Assembly (NCBI GenBank): GCA_028221385.1
Contig: JAOIRP010000004.1
Span: 1 to 42,540 of the forward strand
Source: Candidatus Pelagibacter sp.
GTDB lineage: Bacteria > Pseudomonadota > Alphaproteobacteria > Pelagibacterales > Pelagibacteraceae
Direction of reading: 5' to 3'
DNA: 42,540 nucleotides
Part shown: in pieces, positions 23,600 to 33,186 of the stretch
Layout: every line of letters begins with the position of its first letter
Position numbering within the stretch: the first letter of the stretch is position 1
The notes under the pieces: model-generated
What the model was told of the DNA's origin: nothing
What the model saw: only the letters and a program-made list of their open reading frames with translations
Database searches by the model: none
Translations under genes and position numbers: made by a program

Positions 23600-25037
23600 A
23601 TTCACCAATTTTACCAGTTTTTTGAAGAAGATCATCGATGAAATCAAATATTTTTTTCTTCCTATCATCTGAAGTGGGACTTTCTGTGACAATTACTAAC
23701 GATGGTTTATTTGATGATGCTCTAATTAATCCCCATGAACCATCATCAAAAGTAAATCTTATTCCATTAACTGTTAAAATTTCAGAAATTTCTTGGTTAT
23801 CAATCTTTATGTTTTTATTTTTTATTTCTGTAACTTGCTTTACTAAATCTTCAACTACTTGATATTTTTCTTCATCTTTACAGAAAGGAGCCATTGTAGG
23901 TGTTTGAAAAGTATTTGGTAAGTCATTGATGATTTCATTCATTTTTCTATTTTGATTATCTAATAAATGACAAACTTGGATTGCTGAATTAATTCCATCG
24001 TCATAACCATACCCTAGTGGTTGATTAAAAAAGAAATGTCCACTTTTTTCAAATCCAGCTAAAGCTTTTTCAACATTAACTTTCCTTTTAATATGTGAAT
24101 GACCTGTTTTCCAATAAATAGTTTCACAATTATTTTCCAACAACACTTTATCTTTTGAATATAATCCAGTTGACTTAACATCAACTACAAATTTTGAATT
24201 TTTATGTTTTGATGAAAGGTTTCTTGCTATTAATAATCCAATTTTATCAGAAAAAATTTCATTTCCCTTATCATCTATTACACCAACTCTATCACCATCA
24301 CCATCAAAACCAAAACCTATGTCTGCATTGTTATCTTTTACTGCTTTACTTATTTCATGCAGCATTTCTAAATCCTCTGGATTTGGATTATACTTTGGAA
24401 ATGTCCAATCTAATTTACAATCTAATTCTATTACCTCACAACCTATGCCTCTTAAAATATCAGGTGCAAATATTCCTGCAGTTCCGTTACCACATGCAAC
24501 AACTGCTTTAATCTTTTTATTAATCTTATTTTTATTAATTAAATCATCTTTATAAATCTTTTGAAAACCTTCTATTTTTTTTTCATTTCCTTCACCTTTA
24601 ATAAATTTTTGATTTAATGTAATATCTTTTAACTCTTTCATCTCTTCTGGTGCGTGTGTTAATCCTTTTTTGATCCCCATCTTAACTCCAGTCCAACCAT
24701 TTTCATTATGACTTGCAGTTACCATTGCTACAGCATCAGCATCTAAATTGAATTGAGCAAAGTAAACAGTGGGTGATAAAGATAAACCAATATCTTCAAT
24801 GTTACAGCCTGTTGAAAATAATCCTTTTTTTAAAGCAGCTTTTATTTCCTCACTATAAGATCTATAATCGTGACCAACAATTATTCTTGGGTTATTTTTT
24901 TTTGTATGCTTTATAATTTGAGTACCCAAGCCTTTGCCAAGATTCTCTATACCTGCTTGGTCTATGTCTTTTTTGTATACCCATCTTGCGTCATATTCTC
25001 TAAAGCCGTAGGGGTCTATTTTTATTTCTTTAGTCAT
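23583..25037 (-). CDS. Phosphomannomutase/phosphoglucomutase
   Basis: This 484-residue alpha-D-phosphohexomutase has the four family signatures in order: the phosphoserine loop TASHNENG with S109, the metal loop DGDGDR at 245-250, the sugar-binding loop GFEKSGH, and the phosphate-binding loop RASSNKP near the C terminus. It interconverts hexose 1- and 6-phosphates and supplies sugar nucleotides for surface polysaccharides. The length and GHDYRSYS region fit the AlgC/ManB group rather than GlmM. Mannose versus glucose preference cannot be fixed by eye. Confidence 0.92.
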   Translation of the reverse strand: MTKEIKIDPYGFREYDARWVYKKDIDQAGIENLGKGLGTQIIKHTKKNNPRIIVGHDYRSYSEEIKAALKKGLFSTGCNIEDIGLSLSPTVYFAQFNLDADAVAMVTASHNENGWTGVKMGIKKGLTHAPEEMKELKDITLNQKFIKGEGNEKKIEGFQKIYKDDLINKNKINKKIKAVVACGNGTAGIFAPDILRGIGCEVIELDCKLDWTFPKYNPNPEDLEMLHEISKAVKDNNADIGFGFDGDGDRVGVIDDKGNEIFSDKIGLLIARNLSSKHKNSKFVVDVKSTGLYSKDKVLLENNCETIYWKTGHSHIKRKVNVEKALAGFEKSGHFFFNQPLGYGYDDGINSAIQVCHLLDNQNRKMNEIINDLPNTFQTPTMAPFCKDEEKYQVVEDLVKQVTEIKNKNIKIDNQEISEILTVNGIRFTFDDGSWGLIRASSNKPSLVIVTESPTSDDRKKKIFDFIDDLLQKTGKIGEYDQKI

Positions 25038-25105
25038 TACTTATGTTTCTTACATTTATTTGGATTTTTTTATTGATTTTTTTTTTAGATGTTCTATATA
25101 TGTTC

Positions 25106-25162
25106 TGTTGATTTATGATTTATATAGTGTATCAACACTTATTACATACAACATGTAGTTGT
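25106..25162. promoter_or_regulatory. Overlapping inverted repeats upstream of nrdA (candidate operators)
   Basis: Three inverted repeats lie in the 159-base gap before nrdA: TGTTGAT (25106-25112) with ATCAACA (25131-25137); AGTGT (25126-25130) with ACACT (25135-25139); and ACAAC (25148-25152) with GTTGT (25158-25162). The segment TATATAGTGT (25121-25130) matches the right half of the NrdR box consensus. NrdR control of ribonucleotide reductase genes is widespread, so this is a plausible site, but neither box is complete. Confidence 0.4.
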
Positions 25163-25196
25163 TTTATGTAAAAAAACTTAAATAAATATTATTAAT

Positions 25197-27134
25197 ATGA
25201 ATAAAATACTATCTCAAGCACTAAAGAAAGCTGTCTCTGAATATAGCCCAAACAATAAAGAGTTAACTAAAGAAAAAAGACCAGATTTATTCTCATTAAG
25301 TAATGACACAGAATTATTTCAAAATGAAAAAGGAATTATTATTAAAATTGACAGATCAAGAGATGCAAATTTAACTGACTTTGGAAAGGCAACTTTAAAA
25401 GATCGATACTTAGGTCACAATGAATCTTTTCAAGATTTATTTGCTCGTGTTGCAAGTTCTTACGCTGACGATAATTTACACGCCCAAAGAATTTATAATT
25501 ATATTAGTAATTTATGGTTCATGCCAGCTACACCAGTACTATCAAATGGTGGAACAAAAAGAGGATTACCAATTTCATGTTTTTTAAATGAAGCTTCAGA
25601 TAGCTTAAATGGAATACTTGATCTTTGGAGTGAAAATGTTTGGTTGGCTGCAAAGGGTGGAGGTATAGGAAGTTACTGGGGTAACCTTAGATCTATTGGT
25701 GAAAAAATTGGAAAAGTTGGAAAAACATCTGGAATAATTCCTTTCATTAAAGTTATGGATTCTTTAACGATGGCAATTAGCCAAGGATCTTTGAGAAGAG
25801 GTTCTGCAGCGTGTTATCTTCCAATTGATCATCCTGAAATAGAAGAATTTATTGAAATGAGAAGACCAACAGGTGGTGACCCAAACAGAAAAGCATTAAA
25901 TTTACATCATGGTATTTTAGTTTCTGATGCCTTTATGAGAGCTGTTGAAACAGATGAACAGTGGGCATTAAAAAGTCCAGCAGATGGTACTGTACAACAA
26001 ACGATTTCAGCGAGAAATTTATGGATTAGATTATTAACGGCGAGAATGGAAACTGGTGAGCCATATATCATTTATATTGACACTGTTAATAGACAAATTC
26101 CACAACATCACAAGCTTGCAAATTTAACTGTAAAGACCTCTAATCTATGTAGTGAAATAACTTTACCAACTGGAATAGATAAAGATGGTAGAGACAGAAC
26201 AGCTGTTTGTTGTTTATCTTCTTTAAACTTAGAAAAATATGATGAGTGGAAAGATGATAAAATGATGATTAATGATGTTATGAGATTTTTAGATAACGTA
26301 TTGACTGATTTTATCGATAGAGCGCCTGATCAATTTGCTGATGCAAAGTATTCTGCTGGAAGAGAGAGAAGTGTTGGATTAGGAGTTATGGGTTTTCATT
26401 CTTATTTACAAAAAAATCAAATTCCACTTGAGTCAGTAATGAGCAAAGTCTGGAATAAAAAAATATTTAAGAACATTCAAGAAAATGTTGATCAAGCATC
26501 CAAAGATTTAGCAGATGAAAGAGGAGCTTGCCCTGATGCTGCGGAGTATGGTTTTAATGAAAGATTTTCTAATAAAACTGCTATTGCGCCGACTGCTTCT
26601 ATTTCAATAATTTGTGGTGGTGCTTCACCAGGAGTAGAGCCCGTTGCCGCTAATAGTTATACTCACAAAACTCTTTCTGGCTCTTTCAATGTTAGAAATA
26701 GATATTTAGTTGAGCTATTAGAAAAACATGGGAAAAATACAGATGAAGTGTGGTCTGGAATCACAACAAACCAAGGCTCTGTTTCTCACTTAGATTTTTT
26801 AACTGATTTAGAAAAAGATGTTTTTAAAACAGCATTTGAGCTTGACCAAAAATGGATTATTGAATTAAGTGGAGATAGAACACCTCATATATCTCAAGCT
26901 CAATCAATTAATCTTTTTTTAGCAGCTGATGTTCATAAAAAAGAGTTACATAAAATTCATTTTGATGCCTGGAAAAAAGGTTTGAAAAGCCTTTATTACT
27001 GTAGATCAAAATCAATACAACGTGCAGAAAATGTTAACGATTCAAAATCAACTGACATACTAGCAAACGTTTATAAACAAAAACCAACAGCGGAAAAAGA
27101 TCCGGAATACGAGGAGTGTCTATCATGTCAGTAG
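25197..27134 (+). CDS. nrdA: Class I ribonucleotide reductase, large (alpha) subunit
   Basis: This 645-residue enzyme reduces ribonucleoside diphosphates. Active-site residues are visible: N316-x-C318-x-E320 in SNLCSEI (thiyl radical Cys and partners), the redox pair probably C128 (PISCF) with C338 or C339 (AVCCLSS), and the C-terminal shuttle CLSC before the last Gln. PTASISIICGGASPGVEP is the family's P-loop-like motif. It is about 115 residues shorter than E. coli NrdA, and the missing part is the N-terminal ATP-cone that binds dATP to switch off activity. It overlaps nrdB, so the subunits are made together. Inverted repeats upstream suggest regulation. Confidence 0.94.
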   Translation: MNKILSQALKKAVSEYSPNNKELTKEKRPDLFSLSNDTELFQNEKGIIIKIDRSRDANLTDFGKATLKDRYLGHNESFQDLFARVASSYADDNLHAQRIYNYISNLWFMPATPVLSNGGTKRGLPISCFLNEASDSLNGILDLWSENVWLAAKGGGIGSYWGNLRSIGEKIGKVGKTSGIIPFIKVMDSLTMAISQGSLRRGSAACYLPIDHPEIEEFIEMRRPTGGDPNRKALNLHHGILVSDAFMRAVETDEQWALKSPADGTVQQTISARNLWIRLLTARMETGEPYIIYIDTVNRQIPQHHKLANLTVKTSNLCSEITLPTGIDKDGRDRTAVCCLSSLNLEKYDEWKDDKMMINDVMRFLDNVLTDFIDRAPDQFADAKYSAGRERSVGLGVMGFHSYLQKNQIPLESVMSKVWNKKIFKNIQENVDQASKDLADERGACPDAAEYGFNERFSNKTAIAPTASISIICGGASPGVEPVAANSYTHKTLSGSFNVRNRYLVELLEKHGKNTDEVWSGITTNQGSVSHLDFLTDLEKDVFKTAFELDQKWIIELSGDRTPHISQAQSINLFLAADVHKKELHKIHFDAWKKGLKSLYYCRSKSIQRAENVNDSKSTDILANVYKQKPTAEKDPEYEECLSCQ

Positions 27135-28135
27135 CAGAGAAAATTAAAGCAGAAATAATTCAACCTAAAAATAATAATGGCTTATTAGTAGCTAATCCAG
27201 TTTATAAACCATTTAGATATCCATGGTGTTACGATGCTTGGTTAACGCAACAAAGAATTCATTGGCTACCAGAAGAAGTACCATTAGGAGATGATGTTAG
27301 AGATTGGCAAAAAAATCTATCTGCGTCAGAAAAAAATTTATTAACTCAAATTTTTAGATTTTTTACTCAAGCAGATGTAGAAGTAAGTAACTGCTACATC
27401 CGTCATTACATGAATGTATTTAAACCAACAGAAGTTTTGATGATGATGTCAGCATTTGCCTCAATGGAAACGGTTCACATTGCAGCATATTCACATTTAC
27501 TAGATACTATTGGAATGCCTGAGTCAGAATATTCAGCTTTTATGAAGTATAAAGAAATGAAAGATAAGTATGACTACATGCAAGGTTTTGATGTTAAATC
27601 AAACCATGACATTGCAAAAACAATTGCAGTATTTAGTGCTTTTACAGAAGGACTACAATTATTTGCAAGCTTTGCAATCCTGCTTAATTTTCCAAGACAT
27701 AATAAAATGAAAGGCATGGGTCAGATTGTTACGTGGTCAGTTAGAGATGAAACTTTGCACTGTAATTCTATGATAAGATTGTTTAAAGAATTCGTTAATG
27801 AAAATCCTGGTATTTGGACAGAAAAATTAACAAGTGAACTTTATCATGCTTGCAAAACTATTATTGCTCATGAAGATGCATTTATTGATTTAGCATTTGA
27901 AATGGGTCCTATGGAAGGTTTAACTGCTCAAGAAGTTAAAGATTATATTAGGTTCATTGCAAACAGAAGATTAACTCAGTTAGGTTTAGAACCACTTTAT
28001 GATGTTCAGAAAAACCCTTTAACATGGCTTGATACAATGTTGAATGCAGTAGAGCACATGAACTTTTTTGAAGGTCGTGCAACTGAATATTCTAAAGCAT
28101 CAACTCAAGGTACTTGGACCGAAGCTTTTAGTTAA
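27125..28135 (+). CDS. nrdB: Class Ia ribonucleotide reductase, small (beta) subunit
   Basis: I chose ATG 27125 because GAGGAG (27111-27116) sits eight bases upstream; an in-frame GTG at 27116 would add three residues. The 336-residue product has the di-iron ligands D84 (TQAD), E115 and H118 (METVH), a later Glu in FTEGLQLF, and DETLHCN for the last Glu and His. The radical Tyr is Y122 in ETVHIAAY, the same spacing and, with this start, the same numbering as E. coli NrdB. The Tyr-radical class Ia type is therefore supported. The start overlaps the end of nrdA by 10 bases. Confidence 0.93.
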   Translation: MSVAEKIKAEIIQPKNNNGLLVANPVYKPFRYPWCYDAWLTQQRIHWLPEEVPLGDDVRDWQKNLSASEKNLLTQIFRFFTQADVEVSNCYIRHYMNVFKPTEVLMMMSAFASMETVHIAAYSHLLDTIGMPESEYSAFMKYKEMKDKYDYMQGFDVKSNHDIAKTIAVFSAFTEGLQLFASFAILLNFPRHNKMKGMGQIVTWSVRDETLHCNSMIRLFKEFVNENPGIWTEKLTSELYHACKTIIAHEDAFIDLAFEMGPMEGLTAQEVKDYIRFIANRRLTQLGLEPLYDVQKNPLTWLDTMLNAVEHMNFFEGRATEYSKASTQGTWTEAFS

Positions 28136-28144
28136 TAATTTTAA

Positions 28145-28849
28145 GTGGACAATTTTATCGTATCGAAAAAGGCAGCTCGATTAATTGTCTTGCAGAGAAT
28201 TGAACTCATCAGCTCATCATTAAAAAAAGTAAGAAAAATCTTTGGAAGATTTATATTTTCTAGCTTTATAACTAAATTTTTTCTTAACGAAAAATTAATT
28301 GGTGAAAGCTATCATAATATTATGCTTAACGAATTTTCAACAATAGAAAAGTTTATTAATAAAGAAGATGATTTATTTCTTAGTATTGGTGGAGGGTTAG
28401 GTGGTCTTGAACTCATAATAAATGAGAAATTTGATAATAGGAATTACCATTTTATCGAACGAAACTTTATATCTAAAAAAGTTAAATACGGGTGGGGTGG
28501 TATGACAAATAGTGAAGCATATAACGACTTAAATTTACAAAAAACTTTTTTAGAAACAAATGGATTAAAAAATGAGCAAATTAATATCTATGATTATGAT
28601 AAAGATGATTTACCAAATATAAAGTTTGATTTAGTAATTTCACTATTATCGTTAGATTATCATTATGATTTTGACATTTATATTAATTATTTAAAAAAGA
28701 TATCTAAACCAAACACAAAAATTATTTTTGACACAATAAGGGCCGATCATTTTAAAAGTATTTTTAAAAATGTTGAGATAATCAAAACGTATGACGACAC
28801 TGTTCATAAATCTAAAAGAATTATGTGCAGTCATTTTAATGACTTATAA
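28145..28849 (+). CDS. Class I SAM-dependent methyltransferase-like protein
   Basis: This 234-residue protein starts at GTG 28145, nine bases after nrdB. The glycine-rich SAM motif is seen as FLSIGGGLGGLEL at 78-90. DLVISLLSLDYHYDF matches the post-core strand that usually follows the substrate loop, and KKISKPNTKIIFDTI matches motif III. The first 60 residues are basic and helical and may hold the substrate-specific cap. No close named family is evident. It is convergent with the citrate-synthase-like gene. Confidence 0.65.
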   Translation: MDNFIVSKKAARLIVLQRIELISSSLKKVRKIFGRFIFSSFITKFFLNEKLIGESYHNIMLNEFSTIEKFINKEDDLFLSIGGGLGGLELIINEKFDNRNYHFIERNFISKKVKYGWGGMTNSEAYNDLNLQKTFLETNGLKNEQINIYDYDKDDLPNIKFDLVISLLSLDYHYDFDIYINYLKKISKPNTKIIFDTIRADHFKSIFKNVEIIKTYDDTVHKSKRIMCSHFNDL

Positions 28850-28853
28850 AAAA

Positions 28854-29978
28854 CTATCTTTGATTTAACTGTAAAACTTTTCTGTGTTTACTACCTTTGT
28901 AACTAGCAAGTGGTCTAATAAGTTTATTTGCAGCGTGTTGTTCCATTATATGAGCTGACCAACCTGTAATCCTTGATATTACAAATATTGGTGTAAAGAA
29001 ATCTGTATCAAAACCCATGAGATGATAAGTAGGACCAGTTGGATAATCTACATTTGGATGAATATCTTTTCTTTCAATCATCACTTTTTCCACAATATTG
29101 TAGATTTTTTCAAATTTTTTATCTTTTTTAATTTTTGCTACTTTACCAAAATATTCTCTCATTGTTGGAACTCTTGAATCTCCACTTTTATAAACCCTAT
29201 GACCAAACCCCATAACAACATCTTTATTATCTAGGGCATCGTTAATCCATTTAAGTGCATTTTCAGGTTTTTTAATTTTGTTCATCATGTGCATGACCTC
29301 TTCGTTTGCCCCTCCATGTAAAGGACCTTTTAGACTAGCAATTGCTCCTGTTATGGCTCCATGTATATCTGATAAACTACTGGTGATAGTACGAGCCGTA
29401 AAAGTTGAAACATTAAAACTATGTTCAGCATATAAAATCAAAGAGACATCAAAAGCTTTTACAATTTCTTTTTGAGGAATTTTCCCAAAACACATATAGA
29501 AAAAATTCTCAGCAAAAGTTAAATCTTTTTTAGGTTTAATAATTTTCTTCCCTTTTCTAATTCTGTAAAAAGCAGCTAGAGCTGTTGGAGTTTTTGAAAA
29601 AATTCTTAAAGCTTTTCTCATATTTGCCTCAGGGGATGAGTCTGATGTTTCTTTATCTTCTAATCCCATCACACTAACAGCAGTTCTTGCAACATCCATT
29701 GGATGAGATTTTTTAGGCATATGTTTAATTATGTCGTATAAATTTTTTGATAAATTTCGTTCATTCTTTTCTTGTTTTTCAAATTTTTTCAATTCAATTG
29801 AGTTTGGAAGGTCTTTATTTAAAATTAGATAAGCAACTTCTTCAAATCTACAATATTCACATAAATCTTGGGCAGCATAACCCCTGTATGTTAAAGAATT
29901 TATTTCAGGCATTACTTTTGAAACCTCAGTCTCGTCAACAACTATTCCAAGTAAACCTTTTTTTATTTCATCACTCAT
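28854..29978 (-). CDS. prpC: 2-methylcitrate synthase (citrate synthase family)
   Basis: This 374-residue citrate-synthase-fold enzyme has the catalytic triad H221 (GPLHGG), H260 (MGFGHRVYK) and D311 (NVDYPTG), with H186 (YAEHSFN) in the oxaloacetate site. The short length and the operon with prpB and prpD point to 2-methylcitrate synthase, which joins propionyl-CoA to oxaloacetate. A second citrate synthase for the TCA cycle would be elsewhere. The start overlaps the prpB stop (TAATG). Confidence 0.9.
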   Translation of the reverse strand: MSDEIKKGLLGIVVDETEVSKVMPEINSLTYRGYAAQDLCEYCRFEEVAYLILNKDLPNSIELKKFEKQEKNERNLSKNLYDIIKHMPKKSHPMDVARTAVSVMGLEDKETSDSSPEANMRKALRIFSKTPTALAAFYRIRKGKKIIKPKKDLTFAENFFYMCFGKIPQKEIVKAFDVSLILYAEHSFNVSTFTARTITSSLSDIHGAITGAIASLKGPLHGGANEEVMHMMNKIKKPENALKWINDALDNKDVVMGFGHRVYKSGDSRVPTMREYFGKVAKIKKDKKFEKIYNIVEKVMIERKDIHPNVDYPTGPTYHLMGFDTDFFTPIFVISRITGWSAHIMEQHAANKLIRPLASYKGSKHRKVLQLNQR

Positions 29979-30874
29979 TATTCATGTCCTTCTGTACTAA
30001 AGTTATAAATTTTTTCATCTAGTGAATTATACTTTTCATACTCAACTAATTCATACAATCTTTTTCTAGTTTGCATTTTATCAATGATATTGTTTTGATG
30101 TCCATTAGCATAAATGTCTCGTAAGCCATCCTCTACATTTTTCATAGCTAATCTTTGTGTAGTTACAGGATAAATTACTATATTATATCCAAAATTTTCT
30201 AACTCTTTGTAGTTGAAAAGTTTAGATTTTCCAAACTCAGTCATGTTAGCCAGTAAATAGCAAGAAAGTTCTTTTCTAACTTTTTCAAAATCTTTTTCAT
30301 CATGAAGTGCTTCAGGAAAAATAATTTCTGCACCTGCATCAATATAAGCTTTACATCTATCTATCATTTTATCTATACCTTCAACACCTTTTGCATCTGA
30401 GCGAGCTATAATCTTAAAATTTTCATCTTGTTTTGCTGCAACGCATTCTTTAATTTTTTTAACCATAGCATCTGTTGAAATTAACTCTTTATTATCAAGA
30501 TGACCGCATCTTTTACGCTCTACCTGATCTTCTAAGTGGACTGCCGCAACTCCGAACTCTTCAAAAGTTTTTATTGTTTCCTCACATGATTTAAATCCTG
30601 TATCTATATCTACAATAGTAGGTAAACTTGTTACTCTTGATATTAAATATGATCTTGTACTTACATCTTGTAAAGAAGTTAGACCAATATCTGGAAATCC
30701 CAAATCATTTGCCATAACTCCACCAGAAACATAAACAGCGTCATAACCAATCTCTTCTATTAATTTTGCTGTTAAAGGATTGTATGCCCCTGGAACTCTT
30801 AGAATTTTGTTTGTTTTTAATTTTTTGACAAGGTCTGATCTTTTTTGACTGGGCTCTTTTTCAACAAAGTGCAC
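29978..30874 (-). CDS. prpB: 2-methylisocitrate lyase
   Basis: This 298-residue PEP-mutase/isocitrate-lyase superfamily enzyme cleaves 2-methylisocitrate to pyruvate and succinate. Catalytic C123 in KRCGH matches the E. coli numbering. D89 and D91 in IVDIDTGF bind Mg. The LGFPDIGLTSLQDV region fits PrpB rather than oxaloacetate decarboxylase or PEP mutase. It lies between prpD and prpC in a leftward operon, with single-base overlaps at both ends. Confidence 0.93.
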   Translation of the reverse strand: MHFVEKEPSQKRSDLVKKLKTNKILRVPGAYNPLTAKLIEEIGYDAVYVSGGVMANDLGFPDIGLTSLQDVSTRSYLISRVTSLPTIVDIDTGFKSCEETIKTFEEFGVAAVHLEDQVERKRCGHLDNKELISTDAMVKKIKECVAAKQDENFKIIARSDAKGVEGIDKMIDRCKAYIDAGAEIIFPEALHDEKDFEKVRKELSCYLLANMTEFGKSKLFNYKELENFGYNIVIYPVTTQRLAMKNVEDGLRDIYANGHQNNIIDKMQTRKRLYELVEYEKYNSLDEKIYNFSTEGHE

Positions 30875-32376
30875 TAAAAAATTCCTTTTTTTGTATTTTT
30901 TTTAATTTGGCTTCTTTTTACCTGAATATTTAATTTATTCAATTCTCCAGATTTTAAGTTTTTTAAGTTTTGAACCGCTTTTAGAAACCTAGAGCTTTCT
31001 TTTTTATCTAATATACCATTTGTAAGTGTTAAAAATTTCTGGATATAGTTTTGTCTTTTGAAGGGACGGGCTCCATATGGATGAGCATCAGCTCTATCTA
31101 ATTGCTCTATTATCTTTTTGCCATTATTTAGAGTAACGACTACTTTTCCTCCAAAAGATTTATTTTTTGGATTAGGATCGTGATATTTTTTAGTCCATTT
31201 TTTATCTTCATGTGTTGTAATTGATTTCCATATCTTAATAGTGCTTTTTTTATTTGCTCTTTGTTTTGTATAAGATTTAACATGATGCCAATCGGCATCT
31301 TCTAAAGCAACTGCAAAAATATACATAATAGAATGGTCCAAAGTTTCTCTACTTGCATTTGGATCCATTTTTTGAGGATCGTTTGCACCTGTTCCAATAA
31401 CATTATGGGTATGATGACTTGTATATAAATCAATTTTTTTAATTTGAGCTAGATTAGGTATTTTTTTATTAAGTTTTTTTGCAATATCTATTAAAGCCTG
31501 AGCTTGATACTCTGCAGAGTATTCCTTGGTGTATGTTTCTAAAATAGCTTTTTTACCCTCACCTTTTTTTGGAAGTGGTACGTTGTATAAAGCCTTTTTC
31601 CCATCTAATATTCTTGCAATAACACTATCTTCACCTTCATAAATTGGACTCGGTGCACCTTCACCACGCATTGCTCTATCAACTGCTTCAATTGCAAGTT
31701 TACCTGCATGAGCTGGAGCAAAAGCTTTCCAACTAGATATTTCTCCTTTACGAGATTGTCTTGTTGAAATAGTTGTGTGCAAGGCTTGCTGTACCGCTTG
31801 ATAGATTGTTTCAGTATTTAATTTTAGCATTGTCCCTAAACCAGCAGCAACACTAGGACCTAAGTGTGCAATATGATCAATTCTATGTTTGTGAAGACAA
31901 ATACCTTTTACTAAGTTTACCTGCACTTCATAAGCTGTAATAATTCCTCTTAAAAGATCTAAGCCACTTTTTTTATTTTGTTGTGCTACACTTAGAATTG
32001 GTGGGATATTATCTCCTGGGTGACTGTAGTCTGCAGCCAAAAAAGTATCATGAAAATCTAACTCTCTTACCGCAGTTCCATTTGACCAAGCGGCCCATTC
32101 ACAATCAAATTTTTTTTTTGAATCTATTCCAAATAAGGATGCACCATTTTTTCTTGGATGCTTTAAAGCCATTTCTCTTGAAGAAATAACTGCCCTTCTA
32201 TTTAAAGAGGCAATAGCAACAGAGGCATTATCTATTAATCTATTGATAACCATCTCGATTGAGTTTTTATCTAATTTTGAATTATCTGAAGCTATTTCAG
32301 CAATTTTCCAAGCTAATTGATTTTTTTTAGGTAAATTTATTTTAGATGGATAAACTTTAACTTTATGTGAAATCAC
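30874..32376 (-). CDS. prpD: 2-methylcitrate dehydratase (MmgE/PrpD family)
   Basis: This 500-residue dehydratase is the first gene of the methylcitrate-cycle operon. Family motifs are [33 protein letters not shown] and the later [17 protein letters not shown]. It dehydrates 2-methylcitrate to 2-methyl-cis-aconitate or, in some bacteria, makes 2-methylisocitrate directly when AcnD is absent. Its length is slightly above the family's usual 480 residues. No prpE, acnD or prpR is adjacent. In SAR11-type cells the propionyl-CoA may come from amino acids, fatty acids or DMSP-related metabolism. Confidence 0.92.
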   Translation of the reverse strand: MISHKVKVYPSKINLPKKNQLAWKIAEIASDNSKLDKNSIEMVINRLIDNASVAIASLNRRAVISSREMALKHPRKNGASLFGIDSKKKFDCEWAAWSNGTAVRELDFHDTFLAADYSHPGDNIPPILSVAQQNKKSGLDLLRGIITAYEVQVNLVKGICLHKHRIDHIAHLGPSVAAGLGTMLKLNTETIYQAVQQALHTTISTRQSRKGEISSWKAFAPAHAGKLAIEAVDRAMRGEGAPSPIYEGEDSVIARILDGKKALYNVPLPKKGEGKKAILETYTKEYSAEYQAQALIDIAKKLNKKIPNLAQIKKIDLYTSHHTHNVIGTGANDPQKMDPNASRETLDHSIMYIFAVALEDADWHHVKSYTKQRANKKSTIKIWKSITTHEDKKWTKKYHDPNPKNKSFGGKVVVTLNNGKKIIEQLDRADAHPYGARPFKRQNYIQKFLTLTNGILDKKESSRFLKAVQNLKNLKSGELNKLNIQVKRSQIKKNTKKGIF

Positions 32377-32426
32377 GAAACTCCTAAATTTTTATGAGAC
32401 TATTAGTAATAAGAAAAAAAATTAAA

Positions 32427-33116
32427 TCAATCTTTTAAATAAGTAGAAACTATTTTTTCAATGCCAATAAAGTCTTTTATTAAATGATTGTGATAAATTT
32501 CATCAGTATTTTTTTCTGTATATCCATTTTCTAATAAGATTACTGGAATAGTAGCAGCTTTTGCGGCGTTAGCGTCTGTTTCACTATCACCTATCATTAG
32601 AGATTTTTTAACATCCCCTCCCAAAATTTCAATAACACTTGTTAAGTGTCTAGGATCTGGTTTGCAATAATCAAAGGTATTATGACCAGCAACATACTCA
32701 AAATAATCATTAATCCCAATTTTTTTTAAAAGATCTATTGCTAAGTGCTCTTGTTTATTAGTGCATACAGCCATTGAAATATTTTTTTCTTTACACCATT
32801 TTAAAAATTTTTTTACACCATTAATTAAAGTACTTTCATTTACTATGTTCTTTCCATAAAAATTTACAAAATCTTCAACCATTTCTTTTTTAATTTTTTT
32901 ATCATCAATTTTTCCAAATTCTTTTTTGGCTTGACCCCAAATAGATCTACCAAGCATAGCGCCAGCTCCCTGGCCAACAAGATTTCTAATTTCTTCAGTT
33001 GATTTAGTAGGATAACCATATTTTTTCATAACATGATTATGTGCGTTCATTAAGTCAGGGGCTGTATCAACTAATGTGCCGTCTAAATCAAATAAAATTG
33101 TGTATTTTTGAGTCAT
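32427..33116 (-). CDS. gph: HAD-family phosphoglycolate phosphatase
   Basis: This HAD phosphatase has motif I FDLDGTLVDTAPDLMNA with the nucleophile Asp, motif II in VCTNK, and motif IV MIGDSETDANAAKA, with Gln/Gly-rich NLVGQGAGAMLGRS in the helical cap, matching Gph. It removes phosphate from 2-phosphoglycolate, produced by DNA repair. I prefer ATG 33116 (229 residues, MTQKYTILFDLDG); an in-frame start at 33140 would add eight residues. It is divergent from the GlmU-like gene. Other HAD substrates are possible. Confidence 0.85.
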   Translation of the reverse strand: MTQKYTILFDLDGTLVDTAPDLMNAHNHVMKKYGYPTKSTEEIRNLVGQGAGAMLGRSIWGQAKKEFGKIDDKKIKKEMVEDFVNFYGKNIVNESTLINGVKKFLKWCKEKNISMAVCTNKQEHLAIDLLKKIGINDYFEYVAGHNTFDYCKPDPRHLTSVIEILGGDVKKSLMIGDSETDANAAKAATIPVILLENGYTEKNTDEIYHNHLIKDFIGIEKIVSTYLKD

Positions 33117-33186
33117 TATTAAAGTATTTTTAAGAAACAATTTGTGAATTAAGGTAACTTTAAACTTACTATAAAGATTTTTTTAA

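Noticed and set aside
23600..23692. Longer start for the small secreted protein
   Set aside because: The extra 31 residues precede a clear signal peptide and overlap the mutase gene; the signal peptide start at 23599 is better.
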